A stretch of 64,000 nucleotides of DNA, taken from assembly GCA_947500435.1 (NCBI GenBank), contig CANMRV010000007.1, positions 1-64,000 on the forward strand, given 5' to 3'. Positions 1-6,248 of this stretch are shown one piece after another (position 1 is the stretch's first letter; each line of letters starts with the position of its first letter). This DNA comes from an uncultured Flavobacteriaceae bacterium (GTDB taxonomy: Bacteria; Bacteroidota; Bacteroidia; Flavobacteriales; Flavobacteriaceae). A program made the translations under genes and the position numbers. The notes below the pieces were generated by a model, which was not told where the DNA came from, ran no database searches, and was given only the letters and a program-made list of their open reading frames with translations.

Positions 1-86
1 TCATTCAGAGTCCATTGACGGTAGTTATTCTGTAAACATTTGTCAATAGTTTTGTAGCGGATAAGGGCGTTTTTGTTGAGGGCCAT
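1..86 (-). CDS. WYL-domain transcriptional regulator, N-terminal fragment at window edge
   Basis: The reverse strand starts with ATG at 84-86 and encodes 28 residues beginning MALNKNALIRYKTIDKCLQN, then runs off the window. This is the typical N terminus of Bacteroidota WYL-domain (YafY-like) regulators, an HTH domain followed by a ligand-sensing WYL domain. Only the first part of the HTH is visible, so DNA binding and ligand cannot be judged. The start lies 2 bp after the stop of the broken HD gene, which suggests it is, or was, the last gene of the NAD/ADP-ribose operon. Family assignment rests on this short N-terminal signature. Confidence 0.6.
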   Translation of the reverse strand, partial: MALNKNALIRYKTIDKCLQNNYRQWTLN

Positions 87-88
87 TT

Positions 89-455
89 TTATAAAATTTC
101 GAGTTCTTTTTTCAAATTGTTGCGCGCTACTTTTTCATAAAACTGATAAAACTCGTCGGTTTTGTAAATTCTATTTTTATCTAGAAAATGCTTTAATACT
201 TTCTTTCTACCTCTCTTATACATGAAAGTTGGAATGGAACCATACTCATCTCTTATTTGCTGTGTATACTCATAGTAACGACCCTAAGGTTGACCGAGAA
301 TGCCCAAGTCAAAATCTACCATCCATTTTTAATCATTATTCTTAAGCGGACTATGATCTTTGGTCACCATGACAAGATTGAATATTCGTTCTATAATTCT
401 GTCATCAGTATTGGTGATTAATAAGTAATCCATTGCCAACTCCCAACTATTTAAC
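89..455 (-). pseudogene. Broken HD-superfamily phosphohydrolase (C-terminal part with two stops)
   Basis: One reading frame gives a continuous match to the C-terminal two thirds of small predicted HD phosphohydrolases: ELAMDYLLITNTDDRIIERI, then LVMVTKDHSPLKNND, stop, KWMVDFDLGILGQP, stop, then GRYYEYTQQIRDEYGS through KKELEIL. The two in-frame stops (TAA where the family usually has an acidic residue, TAG where it has Trp) and loss of the N-terminal part with the HD metal ligands make this a clear pseudogene. It abuts the premature end of kptA, so one deletion probably removed the 3' end of kptA and the 5' end of this gene. Family recognition is from memory of the sequence pattern. Confidence 0.7.
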
Positions 456-875
456 TCATTTAGCACCTACTTTGGTTGCTGTTTCTATATCCACACTTAA
501 ATGCACGTGATGTCTTTTCATTTTCCTTAGCCCTTTTTCCCTAATGGGTTTTATGAATTTATCAGGTGTTCCGTGGTATAAAAACTCTGGAGGCGAGACG
601 GGTTTATAATCTAAATTTATTGCTATGGAGTGCCCTTGGCTGGCTCTTATCTGTGTCTTGTCTTCGTTGAAGGCAAATCGCTTCTTATCATTGCTTTTCA
701 CAACAAAATCCAGTTGTTCAAAAGTTAATGTTTTGCTCTCTCGTTGCATACGCTCTAGCAATACAGCTACATCCGTCCATCCGTTCTCGTCCAATACTAA
801 ATCTAGTATTTGTGGTTTATGTCTTAGTACAAGACTTAGAAATTTGCTTGTCTGTTTTATTTGTTTTTCTGTCAT
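456..875 (-). pseudogene. kptA: RNA 2'-phosphotransferase KptA/Tpt1, C-terminally truncated
   Basis: KptA/Tpt1 enzymes transfer a 2'-phosphate from RNA to NAD+, giving ADP-ribose 1'',2''-cyclic phosphate and nicotinamide; bacterial members can also ADP-ribosylate RNA or DNA ends. The 139 residues show the N-lobe motif LVLRHKP (Arg18), RASQGHS (Arg77, His82), FLYHGT (His101) and HHVHLS. Family members are about 180 aa; here translation ends at KVGAK right after the HVHLS region. The missing C-terminal segment contributes NAD-binding and active-site residues in this family, so the product is probably inactive. The start overlaps the macro-domain stop by 4 bp (ATGA), showing operon membership. 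The downstream sequence belongs to a different, broken HD gene. Confidence 0.8.
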
Positions 876-1383
876 TTTTCTAATAGTTCTTTATAAATCC
901 TATAATTCTCATCGTCATAGCAGACAAGAATCACCTTTTCAATTAACGTTTGATTGCTAAGCTCCTTTATTGTTTTAATAGAAATTAGCGCTGCTAAATC
1001 CTTTGGAAATCTGTAAATACCAGTACTAATATTAGGAAATGCTATCGTTTTTAAATTATGCTCTTCTGCAATAATTAAAGAGTTTACATAACAATTTCTC
1101 AACTTTTCTTCTTCGTTAGATTGTCCATTGTTCCATTTGGGGCCAACCGTATGAATAACGCGCTTAGCTTTTAGATTTCCTGCTGAAGTAATTACAGCTT
1201 CTCCTACCTACAACCACCTTGTCTATTTCTAATTTTTATACAATCTTCCAATAATTCTTTGCCACCTGACCTATGAATAGCACCATCAACTCCGCCACCT
1301 CCAAGAAGAGAAGTATTTGCAGCGTTTACAATGGCATCACTTTCACTTTTGGTAATATCCCCTAATACTAATTCTATTTCCAT
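872..1383 (-). pseudogene. Macro-domain ADP-ribose hydrolase (YmdB-like), frameshifted
   Basis: Macro domains bind ADP-ribose; this subgroup removes acetyl or ADP-ribosyl groups. From ATG at 1383 the frame reads MEIELVLGDITKSESD, then NAANTSLLGGGGVDGAIH (the ADP-ribose loop), and reaches CIKIRNRQGGC before a stop near 1205. Shifting by one base restores VGEAVITSAGNLKAKRVIHT, then the C-terminal half with FPNISTGIYRFPKDLAA (the second phosphate-binding loop). Joined, it is about 170 aa, the normal family length. The likely lesion is a single-base deletion around 1205-1212. It overlaps the LOG gene by 10 bp and kptA by 4 bp. Either a true pseudogene or a sequencing error; the decay of the next two genes favours the former. 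Confidence 0.8.
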
Positions 1384-1904
1384 TTTTCTTCAAGACGATT
1401 AAACAGTTCTTCGGAATTTTTAACGATTTGAAATAAATCATGCTCATAATCTGGAATTAATTCCATTTTCAAACAATCAATTAAATCTTTCCAAATGGCG
1501 CCAACGAAATACATTTTAGGTCGTTGGTTTTTGGGTTCTTTACGGACAATATCCAAAGCTAAAAAAACCTCTGATAGAGTTCCGATGCCTCCTCTTTGAA
1601 CAATAAAAACAGAGGTGCCTTCAAGCAACACTTTGAGCCTGTCGTACAATTTTTCTGTTACAATGGTCTCACTTAAATACTTGTTTCCCTCGGGAGAACC
1701 CACTTGTTTGCAGGTTACTCCAATGGATTTACCTCCGGATTCGATTGCTCCCTTTGAAACGGCTTCCATCATTCCACCATATCCTCCGTTCTTAATTATA
1801 TAGCCCTTTTTGGCTAAAAAAGAACCGATATTTATGGTCTCTAAATATTCTTTAGATTCTGTATTGTTTCCGGAACCACCGAAGAGTGCAGCATACTTTG
1901 TCAT
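1374..1904 (-). CDS. LOG/SLOG-family nucleotide-binding protein
   Basis: A 176-aa single Rossmann-like domain. It shows the N-terminal ALFGGSGNN, the loop NGGYGGMMEAVSKGA and the signature RGGIGTLSEVF, a variant of the family PGGxGTxxE motif. LOG proteins cleave nucleoside monophosphates at the N-glycosidic bond, releasing the base and ribose 5-phosphate; the wider SLOG group senses or processes NAD- and ADP-ribose-derived nucleotides. The gene overlaps NADAR by 4 bp upstream and the macro gene by 10 bp downstream, so it is translationally coupled. The context points to an ADP-ribose- or NMN-like substrate rather than cytokinin precursors. The exact substrate is not readable from sequence. 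Confidence 0.75.
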   Translation of the reverse strand: MTKYAALFGGSGNNTESKEYLETINIGSFLAKKGYIIKNGGYGGMMEAVSKGAIESGGKSIGVTCKQVGSPEGNKYLSETIVTEKLYDRLKVLLEGTSVFIVQRGGIGTLSEVFLALDIVRKEPKNQRPKMYFVGAIWKDLIDCLKMELIPDYEHDLFQIVKNSEELFNRLEEKWK

Positions 1905-2455
1905 AGGGTATTTTTTATCTCATCTCGAACCTCCATTAAAGCAAAACCTAGCAGATTTTCACCCTGCCACAAATTTGGATTCTGGGCATCTGGATCATTC
2001 TGCGCTAATCCAATTCCCCATATAGCATCAACTGGACTCGCCTCAACTAACACTCTATCCTTTGTGTTTACCAAAAACTCTTTCAAATCTGCATGTTGAG
2101 AAAACTTAAGAAGATTCGCCTCTTTGACGATAGCGTATTTTTGTTCATCCCAAATCTTGGAGTTAAAATTCGCTACTTTTCGCCCTAATTTTTTCACTTC
2201 TGCGGGATGCTCACAGGCTATGATTTCAGCTCTTATTTCCAAAGATTGAAATAGGCGTGCTTTTTCTGCCATCATAAAATGTTCCGCTGTTTTGTAGTTT
2301 TCATTTTCTTTGGAAAAAGATGCCTTCCACCATTGACTAAAACAACTTTTTATAATGGAACCATCTTTGCTTGGGGTATGGCCCCAAAAGAACAAGAATT
2401 TTAAATTTTCATTGGTATCAAATTCTTGTTTGATTATGTCTAGCGTATAGTTCAT
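1901..2455 (-). CDS. NADAR-domain protein (YbiA-like N-glycosidase)
   Basis: A 184-aa protein with the NADAR pattern: FLFFWGHTPS near the N terminus, SQWWKASF, YKTAEHFMMAEKARLF, then DAIWGIGLAQNDPDA and NLWQGENLLGFALMEVRDEI. NADAR proteins are N-glycosidases; YbiA-type members act on riboflavin-pathway intermediates and others remove ADP-ribose from guanine in nucleic acid. The length is standard for the family. The start overlaps the deoxyribosyltransferase-like gene by 4 bp and the stop overlaps the LOG gene by 4 bp. Co-occurrence with macro, KptA and LOG genes supports a role in ADP-ribose removal or salvage, an inference from neighbourhood. Confidence 0.85.
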   Translation of the reverse strand: MNYTLDIIKQEFDTNENLKFLFFWGHTPSKDGSIIKSCFSQWWKASFSKENENYKTAEHFMMAEKARLFQSLEIRAEIIACEHPAEVKKLGRKVANFNSKIWDEQKYAIVKEANLLKFSQHADLKEFLVNTKDRVLVEASPVDAIWGIGLAQNDPDAQNPNLWQGENLLGFALMEVRDEIKNTL

Positions 2456-2910
2456 ATCACTCTCTTTTTAATCTCGTTAATCAATTCCTGCATACTTTGA
2501 ACTTGGGGAATACCATATCTGGAACAAACAATATTTACATTGCCCTTTCGCCAAAAACCTTCAGGACAACAAACTACTAGTTTTCCACTCTTGGCAAATA
2601 GACCAAGTTCTAAGAGGGATATTGGAGATTTGGTGCTTTTGTCAAAATACATGACTATCAAGTCTACGTTCTCAAGTGCTTCCAACTCCCAATTTACTTG
2701 TTCATTAAATTTCTCGTTTTTGATATCTTGTTTCCAATTAGCATCCCAGGCGTCTCTTCTAGGGTTTACCAAAGTCAACTGTTCGTCCGCCAAACTTTCA
2801 ATGACAATATCTTGCCATTTTTGTGACAAATCACCTTCAATGCTTCCTGCCAAAAAAACACTGTAACTGTCGTTTAGAATAAGTTCTTCAGGTGCAGTAA
2901 TTACATTCAT
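2452..2910 (-). CDS. Nucleoside 2-deoxyribosyltransferase-like protein
   Basis: A 152-aa alpha/beta protein with SYSVFLAGSIEG at the N terminus (nucleotide-binding loop), TLVNPRRDAWD, VNWELEALENVDLIVMYFD and PISLLELGLFAKSGK, where the Glu of LLELG matches the catalytic Glu of nucleoside deoxyribosyltransferases. Classical members exchange bases between deoxynucleosides; the relatives found with NADAR and Nudix genes are thought to process NAD-derived nucleosides. It overlaps the PRPP-synthetase-like gene by 4 bp and NADAR by 4 bp. The actual glycosidic substrate is unknown. Confidence 0.75.
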   Translation of the reverse strand: MNVITAPEELILNDSYSVFLAGSIEGDLSQKWQDIVIESLADEQLTLVNPRRDAWDANWKQDIKNEKFNEQVNWELEALENVDLIVMYFDKSTKSPISLLELGLFAKSGKLVVCCPEGFWRKGNVNIVCSRYGIPQVQSMQELINEIKKRVI

Positions 2911-3686
2911 ATCACCTTAAATTGCGTCACAAAATCGTCCTCAATATCCTTGTAGCTATTGGTACAATACACATGGTCAATCGTTTCTTTCAATTCGTCA
3001 AGACCATAATTGAATTGTGCATGGGTAACATATAAAAACACTTTAGCCGCACCCTGTTCTTTTAAAGCCGCTGCCAAATACTTGAAGGTTCTACCACCGT
3101 CGGCTAAATCATCAACAATAAGGCAGTCCTTATCTTTTACATCACCTTGAATACTGATTTGTGGAGCACCTTCAACACGCACTTTGTTTGATGGGACTAA
3201 ATCAGCTCCGAGCTTTTCAGCTATTTCATGGGTAGTTTTGTAAGCCCCCGCATCAGGACTCACCAAGATAGGATTACCAATAGCTTCAAAGGTTTTTTGG
3301 ACATATGGGAAATGAGATAATTTACCAGCGTTCTCGATTAAGGCCAAAGAAATTGCACTATGTGGATGTAGAATTTCTACTTTATCAAAACCCATAGTAT
3401 TAATGAAGTTCGCTATCACTTTTAGGTCAAAAGATTCTTTTGCATTAAAGCGTCTATCTGAACGTTGGCCTATTAAACAATAGATTATCAACCTTGAAGT
3501 AGCTGTTTTATTCATGCTATTTTGAGCATCCCAAGCTTCTTTTATGGCTGCGATGGCAAATAAATCTTCATAACTATTCCCACGTATGTGAACCTCAAGA
3601 TTACCTTCCTCTACTATTTGAGCAGCGACTTGTCCGTCTTTAAACTTCTTTATTTTGTATCTCATTTTGTCAATTTTATAGGTCAA
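2907..3686 (-). CDS. Divergent PRPP-synthetase-like phosphoribosyltransferase, partner of NadV
   Basis: A 259-aa member of the ribose-phosphate pyrophosphokinase fold, shorter than ordinary Prs (about 310 aa). Visible landmarks are CLIGQRSDRRFNAKESFDLK (in place of the usual Y-ARQDRK segment), HPHSAIS (in place of DLHAxQ), ILVSPDAGAYKTTHEIAEKL, and LIVDDLADGGRTFKYLAAAL as the PRPP/ribose-phosphate loop. It lies 27 bp downstream of nadV and overlaps the next gene by 4 bp. Two roles are possible: supplying PRPP to NadV, or, as in the phage NARP1 pathway, pyrophosphorylating ADP-ribose for direct joining to nicotinamide. The motif divergence makes the second reading worth testing. Confidence 0.75.
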   Translation of the reverse strand: MTYKIDKMRYKIKKFKDGQVAAQIVEEGNLEVHIRGNSYEDLFAIAAIKEAWDAQNSMNKTATSRLIIYCLIGQRSDRRFNAKESFDLKVIANFINTMGFDKVEILHPHSAISLALIENAGKLSHFPYVQKTFEAIGNPILVSPDAGAYKTTHEIAEKLGADLVPSNKVRVEGAPQISIQGDVKDKDCLIVDDLADGGRTFKYLAAALKEQGAAKVFLYVTHAQFNYGLDELKETIDHVYCTNSYKDIEDDFVTQFKVI

Positions 3687-3713
3687 TAGTTCACTTTCAA
3701 ATCGTCATACTAA

Positions 3714-5168
3714 CTACAAGCGCTCATTTACTCGAGTTCGAATTTGCTCTATTGAAGTCTTGTTCACAAACTTTCCATCTTCAAAAATAACTTTCAACTC
3801 GCCTTTTTGCTCTTCTGCTTCTGTTACTTCATCAACTAAGACGTAATCTCCATTTACTTTATCGACACGAATCAATCCCTTCGCAGATTTCTTAACACCG
3901 TCATCGGTGATGGGGTCTTTAAAAATTTCCCTGCGTTCTCCATCAACGACAACAGAAGTTGCTTTCATGGCAAATCCGAAGGTGTCCCTTGTATTAAACT
4001 GATACGTAAACGAACCTATGCCCAATACAACATTGGTCGTCGCAAAACCCTTATAATGCAATCGCTGACAAATATCTTCAGCACGCGTTGTCGTAATACT
4101 ATCTCCATAAATAGCTCCGATATGTGGGTCTAAAACTTTGAAACCCTCTTTGTTTGTTGTACCTCCAAAAACATCCCAAAGCAATTCGACCACTCCTTTT
4201 TCGACGGGTGTGCCTTCTCCCATTTTAGCATTCGTTCCGCAAATAATGTCAACTGGATCACCACTATCTGGTCGTATTACCAATTTACCATCACGGGCCA
4301 AAACCTCTTCTTTTAATGTTGGGAGATACTCCGTTAGTACTTTCCATAAATCCCAAGTATCGCTAACTACAGATAAAATTCCGGTAGGATAGGTTTTCAT
4401 TAATTGTCGAAACGTACCCACTTCATCGTCTTTGGTTCCCGCGCACATTACAGAATGTTCGGTAGCATTTACAGAACCAACTACAAAACCTTCTGCCTCA
4501 TAGTACTTGCGCAGTCCATGGATCACTGGTAAAGTATCCGATCCTAAAAATACCGAAGCATGACCCATACCTGAAGCTACAGAACTTTGAAGTCCGCCCA
4601 TACCGCGCATGGAAAAATCATGTCCTTGAAAATCTATAAAAGCTAGATTTTCAGAATCTGTTTTTAAAGCCCATTTTTTGAAAATACGTTTATATGTCAA
4701 AGCAATAGAAGCAGATGTCATTGGCAACCACAGCATAGTTGACAAAATGGTTTCTAGAAAATTCGTAACCCAGTAAAATTTAGGATCCGTATTCACAACC
4801 GTTAACATAGGAACTCTGATAGGGACCTCAACACCTTCATCAAGGGACTTGACACGAATGGGCAAATACCCTAAGTCATGTAAATCTTCGAAATGAGTAA
4901 CATCATAATCCGCATTAAGGTATAATGATAATTCAGTTTTTATGTCATCACAAACCTGTGCTTTTGGTTTTGAAAAAAAGTTATCTTCAAAATAATCATG
5001 CAACCATTGCATTACATATTGTTGCCCAAAAGAAAGTACTTTATCACAGCCTTGAGGAGCATATTTGTTGCTTCTGGGCGTCCAATTAGAATATACTTCT
5101 TCAGTTCCTTTTGGATATTGTTGGTGGTGTCCTGTTTTGTATCCGTCGGTAAGTAATAATCCGTTCAT
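3714..5168 (-). CDS. nadV: Nicotinamide phosphoribosyltransferase family (NadV/NAMPT)
   Basis: A 484-aa protein of NAMPT length. It shows LTDGYKTGHHQQYPKGTEEVYSN, PRSNKYAPQG, IDFQGHDFSMRGMGGLQSS (the NAMPT HDFxxRG segment), SVVSDTWDLWKVL (like VVSDSYD), LVIRPDSGDPVDII, AIYGDSIT, and VLGIGSFTYQFNTRDTFGFAMKA. NAMPT couples nicotinamide to PRPP to give NMN. It is the first gene of the operon; its promoter lies between two 21-bp inverted repeats assigned to NrtR. The family also contains the phage enzyme Namat, which uses ADP-ribose pyrophosphate instead of PRPP. The adjoining PRPP-synthetase-like gene makes that alternative possible here. Confidence 0.9.
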   Translation of the reverse strand: MNGLLLTDGYKTGHHQQYPKGTEEVYSNWTPRSNKYAPQGCDKVLSFGQQYVMQWLHDYFEDNFFSKPKAQVCDDIKTELSLYLNADYDVTHFEDLHDLGYLPIRVKSLDEGVEVPIRVPMLTVVNTDPKFYWVTNFLETILSTMLWLPMTSASIALTYKRIFKKWALKTDSENLAFIDFQGHDFSMRGMGGLQSSVASGMGHASVFLGSDTLPVIHGLRKYYEAEGFVVGSVNATEHSVMCAGTKDDEVGTFRQLMKTYPTGILSVVSDTWDLWKVLTEYLPTLKEEVLARDGKLVIRPDSGDPVDIICGTNAKMGEGTPVEKGVVELLWDVFGGTTNKEGFKVLDPHIGAIYGDSITTTRAEDICQRLHYKGFATTNVVLGIGSFTYQFNTRDTFGFAMKATSVVVDGERREIFKDPITDDGVKKSAKGLIRVDKVNGDYVLVDEVTEAEEQKGELKVIFEDGKFVNKTSIEQIRTRVNERL

Positions 5169-5299
5169 AATTTGTGGCTTTTATTAGTTAATGGTAATAA
5201 GGTCATTTGATGTTGGAACATAACGTTGATTCTCTTGTTATATTTAATTTTCGATTCCCCTATTTCCAATTGCTATTATAGTTCTATTTTAAAATATAA

Positions 5300-5320
5300 T
5301 TTGTGTAATAATGACGCAAA
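5300..5320. promoter_or_regulatory. Candidate NrtR operator 1 (nadV promoter)
   Basis: A 21-bp inverted repeat with arms TTTGTGT (5300-5306) and ACGCAAA (5314-5320) and a 7-bp spacer. It overlaps the -7 box TATATTTG of the nadV promoter (5324-5317, minus strand), so binding would block RNA polymerase. The same architecture recurs at 5353-5373 and, with two changes, at 6077-6097. NrtR regulators bind inverted repeats at NAD genes, so assignment to the adjacent nrtR is a strong inference. Confidence 0.75.
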
Positions 5321-5347
5321 TATAGAATATGATTTTCCACCACACAA
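5317..5347 (-). promoter_or_regulatory. Promoter of the nadV operon
   Basis: On the minus strand a perfect flavobacterial -7 element TATATTTG (5324-5317) lies 20 nt downstream of a TTG (-33 element, 5347-5345), which is inside the normal spacing range. The two candidate NrtR operators flank and overlap it. The predicted leader before the nadV ATG at 5168 is about 140 nt. Confidence 0.7.
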
Positions 5348-5352
5348 TATAT

Positions 5353-5373
5353 TTTGTGTTTTTTTTACGCAAA
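5353..5373. promoter_or_regulatory. Candidate NrtR operator 2 (upstream of nadV promoter)
   Basis: A second TTTGTGT-N7-ACGCAAA repeat (arms 5353-5359 and 5367-5373), with arms identical to operator 1 and a centre-to-centre distance of 53 bp (about five helical turns). It lies just upstream of the -33 element. A further palindrome, ACACAA-N6-TTGTGT (5342-5359), partly overlaps it. The same-face spacing would allow two NrtR dimers to cooperate. Confidence 0.7.
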
Positions 5374-5399
5374 TTAAAATTTATTAGAGTAAAGGAAGA

Positions 5400-6074
5400 T
5401 TAAATTTCGAAGATGATCCCCTCTTTTTTGAGCTGAAAATACCGTTTCTTATTAAAGCTAAAAAGACTGGCAGGCCTTCCTGGACCGATGGAAACCTTTT
5501 CATCTAGTTCATCAAGTACCTTCAAGCTGGTGATTTTCTTTTTGAAATTTCTTCTATCAATTTCACGATTCAACAATGTAGTATAAAGTTTCTCTAAATC
5601 GGAGAAAGGGAACTTTTTATCGAGTAATTCAAATCCGATAGGCTCATAAGTAATCTTTCCTTGAAGTCTTTCAATGGCTATTTTCAGAATTTTCTTGTGG
5701 TCAAATGCCAATTTCGGTAACTTTTTAATATTGAACCATTCCGCCTTTTTTGCATCAGTAGAAGCTTGTAGTTTGAAAGCATTAGGTTTAACCAATCCAA
5801 AATAGGCTACGGAGATTACCCTACCCCTTGGATCTCGACCTAAATCTCCAAAAGTGTATAATTGTTCGAGGTAATTTATTCTAACACCCGTCTCCTCTAA
5901 TAGTTCTCTCTGTACCGCTTCCTCCAAATTCTCATTTTCAAAAACAAAACCTCCGGGTAAAGCCCATCCATCTTTATAAGGCTCGTATTTGCGTTTGACC
6001 AGTAGTACCGATATGTTTCCAGATTCATATCCAAATACTACAGCATCCACAGTAAGTTGAATTTTATTTTTCAT
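5400..6074 (-). CDS. nrtR: NrtR-type Nudix-related regulator of NAD metabolism
   Basis: The product is 224 aa from ATG 6074 (MKNKIQLTVDAV); an in-frame upstream ATG at 6131 would add residues unlike the family and lies before the predicted promoter. Residues 1-140 are a Nudix domain with an intact box: G42-x5-E48-x7-R56-E57-L-L-E-E-T-G63. Residues 150-224 form the winged-helix region typical of NrtR, with GPGRPASLFSFNKKRYFQLKKEG at the C terminus. NrtR represses NAD synthesis and salvage genes and releases DNA on binding ADP-ribose. The intact Nudix box leaves open that this protein also hydrolyses ADP-ribose. Operators at the nadV promoter and at its own start suggest autoregulated control of the operon. 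Confidence 0.85.
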   Translation of the reverse strand: MKNKIQLTVDAVVFGYESGNISVLLVKRKYEPYKDGWALPGGFVFENENLEEAVQRELLEETGVRINYLEQLYTFGDLGRDPRGRVISVAYFGLVKPNAFKLQASTDAKKAEWFNIKKLPKLAFDHKKILKIAIERLQGKITYEPIGFELLDKKFPFSDLEKLYTTLLNREIDRRNFKKKITSLKVLDELDEKVSIGPGRPASLFSFNKKRYFQLKKEGIIFEI

Positions 6075-6076
6075 TA

Positions 6077-6101
6077 TATGCGTATAACACACACAAATAT
6101 A
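6077..6101 (-). promoter_or_regulatory. Candidate NrtR operator 3 with nrtR -7 element
   Basis: An inverted repeat with arms TATGCGT (6077-6083) and ACACAAA (6091-6097) and a 7-bp spacer, the same geometry as the two sites at nadV. It ends 3 bp before the chosen nrtR start codon and overlaps a minus-strand -7 box TATATTTG (6101-6094). This indicates negative autoregulation and a very short leader. No clear TTG -33 element is seen upstream. Confidence 0.65.
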
Positions 6102-6248
6102 GTTAAGATTGCATTTTATTCTGCTAAACACTCTAAAACAAAAAAACCAGCTTTACAGAACCGAATTGAAGCCTTTATTGAATTAGTTGTTAGATGCTTG
6201 TTTATTTTTATTTTAAGCTTCTTCTTTCTTAGAATAAGGTCAAGAAAC

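Noticed and set aside
625..960. Plus-strand open frame of 111 codons
   Set aside because: It is the complement of kptA and the macro gene; composition is not protein-like and the minus-strand reading has clear motifs.
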